From the NCBI GenBank assembly GCA_003243445.1, contig QFQQ01000031.1, positions 1-64,000 of the forward strand: 64,000 bases of DNA. Reading direction: 5' to 3'. The notes under the pieces were generated by a model. The model had not been told where the DNA came from. It saw nothing but the letters and a program-made list of their open reading frames with translations, and ran no database searches. Shown piece by piece: positions 16,174 through 24,548 of this stretch (positions are counted from its first letter, which is position 1; the number at the start of each line of letters is the position of its first letter). The DNA is from Citrobacter freundii (lineage in GTDB: Bacteria > Bacteroidota > Bacteroidia > Chitinophagales > Chitinophagaceae). The position numbers and the translations under genes are program-made.

Positions 16174-17802
16174 TCAGATCTTGATACCAAACGTCAGCAT
16201 TATATTACTTCCGGTTCCTTTCAGGTTAGCGAAAGTGTTTGCTTTGTCAGGCAAACGGTAAGGAAAATCAACGTCTTTTTGTATGGCGTGTGTATAAGTC
16301 AGGTCGATAAAGATTCCGTTGTTGCGGTAACCGAGGCCGCCACTTACAAACATTTTGTTTGCTTTCAGTTCAGGATCTGCATAAGGATTTCCATAATAAG
16401 AGAATCCGAGCCTGGTCATGATCGTGGTAAATTTCAGTTCACCACCCACGCGGAAATTAAAAGCGTTTTTATAGTACTGTTTGATCACACTGTTCAGGCC
16501 ATCATAATAAGTGTCATCGTTATATTCTTCCGCACTTGCGTATTTATTGGATTTATACGTCACGTATTCTACATCAGCAGTAATAAATCCTTTCTGCTGA
16601 CGAACATCTTCTGCTTCTCTCAGCACATAAGAACCACTTACCATGAAGCGCCATGGGGTCATCAGCTGATACTTATAGTTAGGGAAGGCGCCGTTCTGCA
16701 CCAGTTGGTCGGAAGTAACTGTTGTTGTACCAGGTACTGTTCTGTATTTATCAAGGTTAACGGACATGCGCCCGAAATAAGAATCTTCCAATGCGTACCA
16801 GGTGGGAGAATGAACGGCCAGGCCCACACGGATGAATTCCGCTGGTTTCATGATCGCACCGAGCTTCAGGTTAAAACCAACACCTTTTGTTTTGAAGGTT
16901 TCATTCAATTCATAGAAACCAAAGTTATTATCAGAATTATTGGTGGCGTCTTCTTCGCGGAAACGCGTGTTTTTCTGGTAATTCAGAATGGGAATGCCTA
17001 GAGAACCGCCGAGATAGAATTTATCATTTTTATTTCCGGCATATCCTAACGCGATCTCTGTAATGCCACCACTTGTTTCGATCAGTTGTGATTGATTAAC
17101 GAGGAAATTTCCACCGTTCTTCAATGCGTCCCACATGGACATGCTGATCACATCCTGGCCGGTATGTCCGGGCAATGAGGCTGAATCGATCAGGTAATTC
17201 CATGCAGCCATACGTGTGCCGAAGGAAACACGATTGCTGTAAGGCATGTCTTCAAGGGATACCCCGCTTGACGCTGCTTCAGCAGCATATTGTTCTGCGC
17301 CGGAGCTGAAGTCATTCTGACCTGTATAATAAACGGTGTTATTGAAATTAGCGGTTCTTGTTACTGCAATACCAAAAGCCTGGCTTTTCCATTTTCCGCG
17401 GTCGCTTCCCCAGCCGGCAACATAACCGGATGCGCCGAGGTTAAAGGTATTATCCTTATCCTTACCCGGCGTGCCGCGGAAGGTTGATTTATTATTCAGA
17501 AAATTATAACCCGGGCTGATCACAAGATCCCCTGTTTTATAAAATGCAAGACCTGCAGGGTTAGTGAATGTGGCAGAGATATCTCCGCCCAGTGATCCCA
17601 TTGCGCCGCCCACGGCATTGATCCTGGCCGTTCCGTTGACCGGTTGCCATGAATATTTTAATACATCTTCAGGGATCTGCGCAAACAATGCATTTGCGGT
17701 GAGGCTGAAACAGGCGATAAACCCTAACCGGCTTAATCCTTTCCGAGTGATTCGCGTACGCTTAATTCGCGTAATCCGCGTATCTGTAATTCGCGTATCC
17801 AT
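16174..17802 (-). CDS. OmpP1/FadL-type outer-membrane protein
   Basis: Outer-membrane beta-barrel of 542 aa with the family entry motif NAVGGAMGSLGGDISATFTNPAGLAFY (about 60-87) and repeated amphipathic strands; FadL relatives import hydrophobic compounds. A hydrophobic signal stretch (LGFIACFSLTANALFAQ) is at about 26-42. Before it, residues 2-20 (DTRITDTRITRIKRTRITR) are an Arg/Thr repeat encoded by words of the GCGTAATTCGC element. The ATG at 17802 is the only Met before the signal stretch, so either the repeat forms an unusually long basic n-region or a non-ATG start further in is used. The transported compound is unknown. Confidence 0.8.
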   Translation of the reverse strand: MDTRITDTRITRIKRTRITRKGLSRLGFIACFSLTANALFAQIPEDVLKYSWQPVNGTARINAVGGAMGSLGGDISATFTNPAGLAFYKTGDLVISPGYNFLNNKSTFRGTPGKDKDNTFNLGASGYVAGWGSDRGKWKSQAFGIAVTRTANFNNTVYYTGQNDFSSGAEQYAAEAASSGVSLEDMPYSNRVSFGTRMAAWNYLIDSASLPGHTGQDVISMSMWDALKNGGNFLVNQSQLIETSGGITEIALGYAGNKNDKFYLGGSLGIPILNYQKNTRFREEDATNNSDNNFGFYELNETFKTKGVGFNLKLGAIMKPAEFIRVGLAVHSPTWYALEDSYFGRMSVNLDKYRTVPGTTTVTSDQLVQNGAFPNYKYQLMTPWRFMVSGSYVLREAEDVRQQKGFITADVEYVTYKSNKYASAEEYNDDTYYDGLNSVIKQYYKNAFNFRVGGELKFTTIMTRLGFSYYGNPYADPELKANKMFVSGGLGYRNNGIFIDLTYTHAIQKDVDFPYRLPDKANTFANLKGTGSNIMLTFGIKI

Positions 17803-17816
17803 AATTCGCGTATCTG
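17749..17816. repeat. GCGTAATTCGC word arm overlapping a gene start
   Basis: Six degenerate words (GATTCGCGTACG, TTAATTCGCGTAATCCGCG, TAATTCGCGTATC and similar) run in one orientation. They overlap codons 1-18 of the FadL-like gene. No inverted partner is seen nearby, so this may be half an element. Confidence 0.65.
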
Positions 17817-17883
17817 TTTTAATGGTCTGCTTATAATATTTTCTTTGGCGACAAAGATTGCCTAATCCTTCGCGATCGGGTAC

Positions 17884-17929
17884 AAAAAAGGAGGAAGGTT
17901 AAGTGTTAACGCTTGATCCATTCCTCCCT
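17884..17929 (-). terminator. Terminator of the tyrosine/serine-rich lipoprotein gene
   Basis: GGAGGAA (17890-17896) pairs with TTCCTCC (17921-17927). On the minus strand the hairpin is followed by six T (complement of 17884-17889). It lies 62 nt past the stop of the gene at 17991. Confidence 0.65.
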
Positions 17930-17990
17930 TAAGAATATTAGAGCAATAAATGTCTGTTAATGCTGCAATAACAGCCGGCATCACCCGCAA

Positions 17991-18737
17991 TTATCTTGGC
18001 GGTCTTGTCGGCGCACTCGAAGAACTGCTGCGCGAAGACGAAGAACTGCTGCTGCTGCTGCTTGACGAAGGAGTGTAACTCCTTGTAGGCGTCGACTGGC
18101 TTGGCGGTGTATAACTGCTGTTCCTGCTGTTACTGTTACTATTGCCATTGGAATAACTGCCACGTGAACTGCTGTTACTATTGTTGTAACGCGTACTGCC
18201 TCCACCGTTGTTATAGCTTGGATTATAGTAAGACATATTGCTGTTTCCACCTCTTATGCTGCCCGATTTCGCAGGAGACACGTTCATCGGAGTGGTATTC
18301 AGATAGCTCCTTGGGTTGAATACGGTTGCACGGCTGGGAACCTGGGTGAAACGGACCGGATTCTTAATAAAGATCGGGCTTACATAATAAGGATTGTAAT
18401 AGCTGTTCCAACCCCAGTAGCTGTTCCATGGGCTGTACCAGTTATTGTATGATCCGTAATAATTGTAGGCATAAGGATTATTGAAATAATAATCATCCAG
18501 CGCAGACCAGCGATATGGATTTGAGAGGCGCATTCTCATATAACGATCTGTGTAATAGTCCTGTGAACCGCTATAATAGCGATCTTCAGTCGGTTGCTTA
18601 TCGACCACTACATACTCATCCTGCGGACGGGTAGGGGAATAATAAACATCGTCAACTGTTTGAGTGGTTTTAGAGGCAGTTGTGCAACTACCCAGTATAA
18701 CTACTGCCAAGGCGAAGAATAAAATATAAGATCTCAT
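17991..18737 (-). CDS. Low-complexity Tyr/Asn/Ser-rich lipoprotein
   Basis: A 248-aa protein with a lipoprotein signal peptide and lipobox LGSC (Cys18), so it should be lipid-anchored in the envelope. Residues 80-125 are dominated by Tyr, Asn, Trp and Ser (NPYAYNYYGSYNNWYSPWNS). The tail (about 160-248) is Ser/Asn-rich and ends in a serine run of about 20 residues encoded by AGC/TCG triplet repeats, a likely site of length variation. It is not a recognised enzyme. It lies divergent from proS across 188 bp. Confidence 0.75.
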   Translation of the reverse strand: MRSYILFFALAVVILGSCTTASKTTQTVDDVYYSPTRPQDEYVVVDKQPTEDRYYSGSQDYYTDRYMRMRLSNPYRWSALDDYYFNNPYAYNYYGSYNNWYSPWNSYWGWNSYYNPYYVSPIFIKNPVRFTQVPSRATVFNPRSYLNTTPMNVSPAKSGSIRGGNSNMSYYNPSYNNGGGSTRYNNSNSSSRGSYSNGNSNSNSRNSSYTPPSQSTPTRSYTPSSSSSSSSSSSSRSSSSSAPTRPPR

Positions 18738-18925
18738 GGCAAAAGGGTTTATTAGTTAAAATCGAAGTTACTACTTTTGTGCGACTTGAATTTTACGCAA
18801 ACGTTTGTGTACCGAAGTTACATTCGTCGTGTAAAATTAGTATGTCGTCAGGTGTTAAGGTTAATCTAAAGATTTTTTTGGATTAAACCCTGATTAGAAA
18901 ACGGACAATTATAATATCTGGATAT

Positions 18926-20404
18926 ATGAGTAAAGAAATCACTTCGAGGGAGCAGGATTATTCCCAATGGTATAACGACCTGGTTATTAAGGGCAGCCTT
19001 GCCGATTATTCCGCCGTACGCGGATGTATGGTGATCAAACCCTATGGTTATACCCTTTGGGAGAATATGCGGGACGTGCTGGACAAAATGTTCAAAGACA
19101 CTGGCCATACCAATGCTTACTTTCCCTTATTTGTTCCTAAAAGCCTTTTTGAAGCAGAAGAAAAAAATGCGGAGGGCTTTGCAAAGGAATGCGCGATCGT
19201 CACTCACTACCGGCTGAAAGGGGATCCTGAGCGAAAAGGAAAGCTGATCGTTGACCCGGAAGCAAAGCTGGAAGAAGAGCTCGTGATCAGGCCAACCAGC
19301 GAAGCGATCATCTGGAACACATACAGGGACTGGATCCAGTCGTACCGCGATCTTCCACTCCTCATCAACCAATGGGCGAATGTGGTAAGATGGGAAATGC
19401 GTACGCGTCTTTTCCTTCGCACAGCAGAATTTCTCTGGCAGGAGGGTCACACCGCTCATGCTACAAAAGAAGAAGCCGTTGAAGAAACAGTGAAGATGCT
19501 GAATGTATACGCTGACTTCGTGGAAAATTACATGGCACTGCCCGTGATAAAAGGTGTGAAAACACCGAACGAACGCTTTGCGGGTGCGGAAGATACCTAT
19601 TGCATTGAGGCATTGATGCAGGATGGAAAAGCTTTACAGGCGGGTACATCGCATTTCCTGGGACAGAATTTCGCGAAAGCTTTCAACGTGAAATTCTCCA
19701 ATAAAGAAAACCAGCTCGACTATGTGTGGGCTACAAGCTGGGGTGTAAGCACGCGCCTGATCGGTGCCCTGGTGATGGCGCATAGCGATGACGAAGGATT
19801 GATCCTTCCTCCGAGACTTGCTCCGCTGCAGGTGGTGATCGTTCCGATCTATAAAGGTGATGAGCAGAAAAAGCTGATCGATGCGAAAGCCGAAGAGATC
19901 ACTTCACAATTGAAAAATCTTGGCGTCCGTGTGAAATATGATGACAGCGATAATGCAAGGCCAGGCTGGAAGTTTGCCGAATACGAAATGAAAGGTGTTC
20001 CCGTCCGTCTTGCACTCGGCGCGCGCGATCTTGAAAAGAACGTGGTGGAGATCGCCCGCAGGGATACAAAAGAGAAAAAGACGATCCCCCTCGATGGTAT
20101 CGCGCAATACGTGGACGGCCTGCTGCTGGATATCCAGCATGCCATGTTCCATAAAGCAAAGACCTACCGCGATGAACACATCACTCCGGCCAATTCATGG
20201 GACGAATTTGTAAAACTGCTCGACGAAAAAACCGGCTTTATCTCAGCTCATTGGGACGGCACTCCCGAAACCGAGGAAGAGATCAAGGAAAAAACAAAGG
20301 CAACGATCCGTTGTATCCCGCTGGACAATCCACAGGAAGCGGGCGTATGCATTCTTACAGGGAAGCCGTCTGCGCAGAGGGTGTTGTTTGCGAGAGCATA
20401 CTAG
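18926..20404 (+). CDS. proS: Prolyl-tRNA synthetase, archaeal/eukaryotic-type
   Basis: Class II aminoacyl-tRNA synthetase of 492 aa that charges tRNA-Pro; cytoplasmic. Motif 2 is VRWEMRTRLFLRTAEFLWQEGHTAHA and motif 3 lies in SWGVSTRLIGALVMAHSDDEGLILPP; TSEAIIW precedes. No editing (INS) insertion is present between motifs 2 and 3, and a C-terminal extension after the anticodon domain is present, both typical of the ProS type 3 group found in many Bacteroidota. It appears monocistronic; a GGAACC-family element follows its stop. Confidence 0.95.
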   Translation: MSKEITSREQDYSQWYNDLVIKGSLADYSAVRGCMVIKPYGYTLWENMRDVLDKMFKDTGHTNAYFPLFVPKSLFEAEEKNAEGFAKECAIVTHYRLKGDPERKGKLIVDPEAKLEEELVIRPTSEAIIWNTYRDWIQSYRDLPLLINQWANVVRWEMRTRLFLRTAEFLWQEGHTAHATKEEAVEETVKMLNVYADFVENYMALPVIKGVKTPNERFAGAEDTYCIEALMQDGKALQAGTSHFLGQNFAKAFNVKFSNKENQLDYVWATSWGVSTRLIGALVMAHSDDEGLILPPRLAPLQVVIVPIYKGDEQKKLIDAKAEEITSQLKNLGVRVKYDDSDNARPGWKFAEYEMKGVPVRLALGARDLEKNVVEIARRDTKEKKTIPLDGIAQYVDGLLLDIQHAMFHKAKTYRDEHITPANSWDEFVKLLDEKTGFISAHWDGTPETEEEIKEKTKATIRCIPLDNPQEAGVCILTGKPSAQRVLFARAY

Positions 20405-20408
20405 GAGA

Positions 20409-20656
20409 AGGTTTGAAAGGTTTGGGAGGTTTGAAAAGTTCCAGAGGTTCCATGGGTTCCAGAGGTTCCAGAGGTTGACCTCGCAAATGGATAAACTCAG
20501 CCGATAAATAAGAGGGTTTAAAGGGTAACACTTTTTAACCCCTCTTATTTTATTTAATAACACTCTCAACCTCCCAAACCTCCCAAACCTCTGGGACCTC
20601 TGGAACTGCTGGAACTTCTGGAACCTTTGAAAAACCTCTCTACCCAAAACCTCCCC
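20409..20656. repeat. GGAACC-family inverted word element with conserved core
   Basis: Left arm 20409-20475 (GGTTTGGGAGG, GTTCCAGAGG words) and right arm 20566-20656 (CCTCCCAAACC, CTCTGGAACTG words). The core begins with a 28-nt block (20471-20498, starting GAGGTTGACCTCGCAAATGG) that is identical to 48412-48439, 28 kb away. It is followed by a hairpin (ATAAGAGGG with CCCCTCTTAT) with T-rich sequence, resembling a terminator. Confidence 0.85.
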
Positions 20657-20724
20657 CAAAATAAAGCCCTTCCCTTTTCTTCACTTTTTCTCTTTAAACC
20701 CTTAGCTTAGTCAAAACTTATGCT

Positions 20725-21159
20725 ATGGAGGATAACCAATCCTTTCTCGATCTGCAGGTAGATGACCAGACAGCAGTCCAGCTACATGAGGCTTCAAAGT
20801 GGGGAAAGTTTCTTGCGATTGCCGTGCTGTCAGCCGTTGGCTTATTTGTATTGTTTTTTGTCGGCGTCTGGAGTCAGATGGATTCGGTGTTCCAGACTTC
20901 CTACGGTGATTTTGATGAGCGAAATATGAGCTTTCTCAAAATAGCGATGGCGATCTTCCTGGCCATTGCTGTTATTGTGGTGGCGATATTGATGGTGTTC
21001 CTGTTGAAAGGGGCTAATGCCATCAAAACGGCAGTACGGGAGAAAGATGTGGCACTGTTCAATACTGGCCTGGGGCATGTACGGAATTACTTTGCCATGA
21101 CGGGGATCCTCAGCATTCTTTTTCTCGTTTTACGTTTAATCACATTCTTTATTTCATAA
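20725..21159 (+). CDS. DUF5362-like small membrane protein (first of pair)
   Basis: A 144-aa protein with three hydrophobic segments (about 27-48, 75-97, 121-143) and a cytosolic-looking acidic N-terminus. It resembles DUF5362 membrane proteins of Chitinophagaceae; the function is unknown. The gene 11 bp downstream encodes a protein of the same design, suggesting a tandem duplication and a hetero-oligomer or redundant pair. Confidence 0.6.
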   Translation: MEDNQSFLDLQVDDQTAVQLHEASKWGKFLAIAVLSAVGLFVLFFVGVWSQMDSVFQTSYGDFDERNMSFLKIAMAIFLAIAVIVVAILMVFLLKGANAIKTAVREKDVALFNTGLGHVRNYFAMTGILSILFLVLRLITFFIS

Positions 21160-21170
21160 TATTTTTTGCC

Positions 21171-21626
21171 ATGGAACAGGATAACAGATCATCCGGTCTT
21201 TTCAATGAAATGAGTATTGATGCCATGGGCAAACAATACATCCGCTCGCTGGCGAGCTGGGCAATGGTAATAGTGGTAGTGGCAGTGATAGGATATATCA
21301 TCAACATTCTTGAACTCTTCAAAGCCAAACCCGTTTCGTACAGCCGTATGGAAGGTTTTGGCGGATTCGCACAAGGTCTCAATGGAAGTAATACGTTCTC
21401 CGTATTTTTTGGTATTGTGATCGGCGGATTGATCAATTTCTTTCTTTTCCGCTTTGCCTCACTGGCAAAAGCCGGTGTGGACGGACATGATCAGCAAAAG
21501 CTGACAAGCAGTTTCAATAACCTGAAAGCCTACTTTATGGCCTGCTCGATCATACTGATCATTGTTTTTGTTTTTTGCCTGCTGGTATTCTCGGTGTTTT
21601 TTGCTCAGGCGGGGAGTATGAGATAA
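21171..21626 (+). CDS. DUF5362-like small membrane protein (second of pair)
   Basis: A 151-aa membrane protein with three hydrophobic segments (about 28-47, 78-96, 122-147). It shares layout with the preceding protein, including a soluble segment before the last helix that ends in LxxLKAYF / GHVRNYF. Function unknown. It converges on the RDD gene (7-bp gap). Confidence 0.6.
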   Translation: MEQDNRSSGLFNEMSIDAMGKQYIRSLASWAMVIVVVAVIGYIINILELFKAKPVSYSRMEGFGGFAQGLNGSNTFSVFFGIVIGGLINFFLFRFASLAKAGVDGHDQQKLTSSFNNLKAYFMACSIILIIVFVFCLLVFSVFFAQAGSMR

Positions 21627-21632
21627 AGAGGA

Positions 21633-22445
21633 TTATTTGACAGATAGATAATTATAGTCTTTCAGCAATACCTCGAGGAATTGCTGTGGATCCATATCTG
21701 TTTCTATCTTCAGGTGATTCCTGATCTTGTCGGCAGCCGCGCTTGCCATTACATAATCATTTTTCCTGAGGGATGATTGAAGAATGCTTTTGATCGCATT
21801 GATATCGCGGTCACTCAACCGCATGATCTGCGGAAATGCGGGTGTATAGGAATCTTCCACTTCCTGGAAGACCGTTTCTTCGATGCTTGCTTTGGATTTT
21901 GTACGGATCAGGATGGTCTTGGCAAGCATATCGCCGATACGCTGTCCTTTTTGTGAGGACGCAACCAGTATGATATCCGTTACAAGAAATCCCAATGCCA
22001 GCAACACAAGGATCCCGCTTTCCCAGCCAGACATGCCGGCTCCGGCAGAAGCAACAATAAACAGCAATGAAATGATCCAGACATCTGAAATGCGGAGGAG
22101 CCATCTGATCACGAACTGACTGAAACTCGGACGTCCGCCGTTCTCGTTCACTACACGGATCCCCATGATCTTCTTGCCTATGCTCTGTCCGTTCATCGTG
22201 ATCTCCAGCACAAGATGATAGATCGCTATTGGTAAAAACAATAATAACTGAATAGCCCAAAGGTTGAAGGCGTTGTCTTCATCATATCCGTACCCTCTGA
22301 ATTCTGAATATATTTTAACTACAAAATATATATAAGCTATCTCCAGCACCATATCAATAAAAAGTGACAGCATCCGCTTATAAAACTCCGGGATCTCGAA
22401 CTCAACGTCTATATTAAAACTGGTAGGTACTTTGATCAATGCCAT
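21633..22445 (-). CDS. RDD-family membrane protein
   Basis: A 270-aa protein. The N-terminal two thirds has the RDD domain: YKRMLSLFIDMVLEIAY (an RxxxxxxD variant of the R-D-D signature), a second hydrophobic stretch, NGQSIGKKIMGIRVV, and further membrane helices to about residue 165. The soluble C-terminal part (190-270) is not recognised. It is divergent from a SpoIIM-DUF4129-DUF4350-MoxR-DUF58 operon. This neighbourhood recurs in Bacteroidota, so a shared envelope role is likely. Confidence 0.85.
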   Translation of the reverse strand: MALIKVPTSFNIDVEFEIPEFYKRMLSLFIDMVLEIAYIYFVVKIYSEFRGYGYDEDNAFNLWAIQLLLFLPIAIYHLVLEITMNGQSIGKKIMGIRVVNENGGRPSFSQFVIRWLLRISDVWIISLLFIVASAGAGMSGWESGILVLLALGFLVTDIILVASSQKGQRIGDMLAKTILIRTKSKASIEETVFQEVEDSYTPAFPQIMRLSDRDINAIKSILQSSLRKNDYVMASAAADKIRNHLKIETDMDPQQFLEVLLKDYNYLSVK

Positions 22446-22503
22446 TGGGGCGGCTGGTTTTGGGAATCAAGGTAGGGAATTTTTGAGAAAGGAGAAAGAG
22501 GAC

Positions 22504-22669
22504 GACGGACCGCCGACGGCAGACAGCAGACCGCCGACCGCCGACCGCAGACGATTCATTACTATTGATCATGCTTAGTTTATCGAAGTGAAATATTCTT
22601 ATCAAGTGATGAATGATCAATCACATGAATCGTCTGCGGTCGGCGGTCGGCCGTCGGCGGTCGGAGATC
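22504..22669. repeat. CTGCGGTCGGC-family inverted word element in a divergent promoter region
   Basis: Left arm 22504-22553 (GACCGCCGACCGCCGACCG) and right arm 22630-22669 (GTCTGCGGTCGGCGGTCGGC) are inverted. The core itself closes with CGATTCAT (22552-22559) and ATGAATCG (22625-22632). It lies between divergent RDD and SpoIIM-like genes, so any promoter for either must be in or next to it. Confidence 0.75.
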
Positions 22670-22699
22670 GTTCTTTTTTCTCCCTCCCTTTCCAAAAAA

Positions 22700-23698
22700 A
22701 TGGTATTTTACAATCCCAAACACCGATTTTTGAGAGAAGCCTTATTCATAAAAAAGAACCGCGAACGCTGGTTGAAAAACCAGGAACAAATACCGGAAGA
22801 TGCTGATGAGATGGCCAGCGAATTCACACGGCTGGTAGATGATCTTGCTTACGCAAAGACATTTTACCCAACCAGTAAAGTGACCCGGTATATCAATACG
22901 CAGGCATCACGGATCTACCTGAATATTTACCGCAACAGAAAAGAAGAAAGCAACCGCCTGGTCTCATTCTGGAAATACGATCTTCCGCTGACCATCCGGA
23001 AACATCATAGCACACTGCTTTTTTCCTTTATCGTTTTTCTTGTATTCTTCGTGATCGGTTTTTTTGCATCCAGTCAAAGCGATGACGTTGCAAGAGGTTT
23101 TTTTGGCGACAGCTATGTTGAAAAAACGATCAGGAATATCGAAAACGGCAATCCATTCGGCATCTATGAATCGGGTAACCCGATCCTGAGCTGGCTTGGT
23201 ATCATGATCAATAATATCAAAGTCTCCCTGATGATGTTTGTCGGTGGGATCTTCGCCGGAGTGCCCGCGATCTATCTGCTTGCACAGAATGCAGGCATGG
23301 TCGGTGTGTTTGATCAGTTCTTTGCAGCACGTGGTCTGGGTATCGATTTTTTCCTGGTCGTATTTGTGCATGGAACACTTGAACTGACCGCGATCATTGT
23401 TGCCGGAGCGGCGGGTGTGGTATTGGGTAAAAGCTATTTATTTCCCGGTACGGTAAAGCGGATGACCGCATTCAAACAAGGCGCAAAAGATGGTGTGAAG
23501 ATCATGGTGGGACTTGTACCGGTATTCGGACTGGCAGCCTTCTTTGAAGGATTGATCACCCGTTTGTATAATGATATTTCAATTTTTACCACAATCATTA
23601 CATCCCTGTCTGTCGTGTTTGTGATCTGGTATTTTGTGATCTATCCGATCCAGCTTGGGCGCAAACGTAAAATGGCACTGATCGACGAAGAAATCTAA
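22700..23698 (+). CDS. Stage II sporulation protein M-like membrane protein
   Basis: A 332-aa integral membrane protein of the SpoIIM (DUF95) family. The ATG at 22700 is chosen because the protein then starts MVFYNPKHRFLREALFIKKNRERW, the usual family beginning; the frame upstream reads through word-repeat sequence. Hydrophobic segments occur at about 100-120, 175-200, 215-240, 250-275 and 300-325. There is no sporulation context in this lineage. It is the first gene of the operon with DUF4129, DUF4350, MoxR and DUF58 proteins and is probably an envelope component. Confidence 0.85.
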   Translation: MVFYNPKHRFLREALFIKKNRERWLKNQEQIPEDADEMASEFTRLVDDLAYAKTFYPTSKVTRYINTQASRIYLNIYRNRKEESNRLVSFWKYDLPLTIRKHHSTLLFSFIVFLVFFVIGFFASSQSDDVARGFFGDSYVEKTIRNIENGNPFGIYESGNPILSWLGIMINNIKVSLMMFVGGIFAGVPAIYLLAQNAGMVGVFDQFFAARGLGIDFFLVVFVHGTLELTAIIVAGAAGVVLGKSYLFPGTVKRMTAFKQGAKDGVKIMVGLVPVFGLAAFFEGLITRLYNDISIFTTIITSLSVVFVIWYFVIYPIQLGRKRKMALIDEEI

Positions 23699-23731
23699 GA
23701 CAACATCACAACCAAACATCGCATACCACCC

Positions 23732-24544
23732 TTGAAAAGAATATATCATTTTATCTTTCTGCTGCTTTTCATCCCTGTTCTTTCACGGGCTCAGCAACAC
23801 CAGGAGCCGGTCGTGGATACCATTACTACTTCGTTGCCGGATTCTATTGCTTCACTGACAGATGAAAACTACGAACAAGACGAACCAGCAGCGCCAAAGA
23901 AAAATGAAACTGTATTCGATCCGAAATGGATGGCTGCTCCGGATTCAGTGAAGCTCCGCGAAGTGAATGCCGCTACTATCAAAGCGCAAAAAGCTGATGA
24001 AGAATTCTGGTATGCGAATTATTCTTTCAAAAAAGAAAAGCCCAAAAAAGACGAACAAAAAGAAGATAATAGCCGCCCCCTGATCGATAACCCTGCTTTG
24101 GAAACCATCCTTTGGGTGATCGTGGTAGCCGGCTTCGTTACCTTCCTCGCCGTATTTCTTATGAACGGCAATGTGGGCATCTTCCGGCGCAGTAAAGCTA
24201 TCAGGGAGCAGGAGATGACAGAAGAAAATTTCGACGATATCTTCTCGATCAACTACGAACAACAGATAGAAAAAGCTGCTGCCGCAGGAAACTTCAACTT
24301 CGGTGTACGGTTGCTCTATCTCCGCCTGCTGCGCACGCTGGCCGAAAGAAATATCATTGAATACAAGCAGGAGCGTACCAACTTCGATTACCTGCTGCAG
24401 GTGCAGCCAACAAAATATTACAAAGACTTTTTCCGGTTGACCCGGCATTATGAATACGGCTGGTATGGCCAGTTCCCCATGCAAAGAGAACAATTTGATC
24501 AGATACGCCGTCAGTTTGCAGATTTTGACCGAACCTTAAATTGA
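23732..24544 (+). CDS. DUF4129-domain membrane protein
   Basis: A 270-aa protein starting at TTG (23732). A signal-like N-terminus (FIFLLLFIPVLSRAQQ) is followed by a polar region. One membrane segment lies at about 127-146 (ILWVIVVAGFVTFLAVFLM). A C-terminal cytosolic DUF4129-like domain follows (about 175-265: AAAAGNFNFGVRLLYLRLLRTLAERN, DYLLQV, RHYEYGWYGQF). DUF4129 regularly accompanies MoxR, DUF58 and DUF4350 genes, as here; function unknown. Confidence 0.8.
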   Translation: MKRIYHFIFLLLFIPVLSRAQQHQEPVVDTITTSLPDSIASLTDENYEQDEPAAPKKNETVFDPKWMAAPDSVKLREVNAATIKAQKADEEFWYANYSFKKEKPKKDEQKEDNSRPLIDNPALETILWVIVVAGFVTFLAVFLMNGNVGIFRRSKAIREQEMTEENFDDIFSINYEQQIEKAAAAGNFNFGVRLLYLRLLRTLAERNIIEYKQERTNFDYLLQVQPTKYYKDFFRLTRHYEYGWYGQFPMQREQFDQIRRQFADFDRTLN

Positions 24545-24548
24545 TCAT

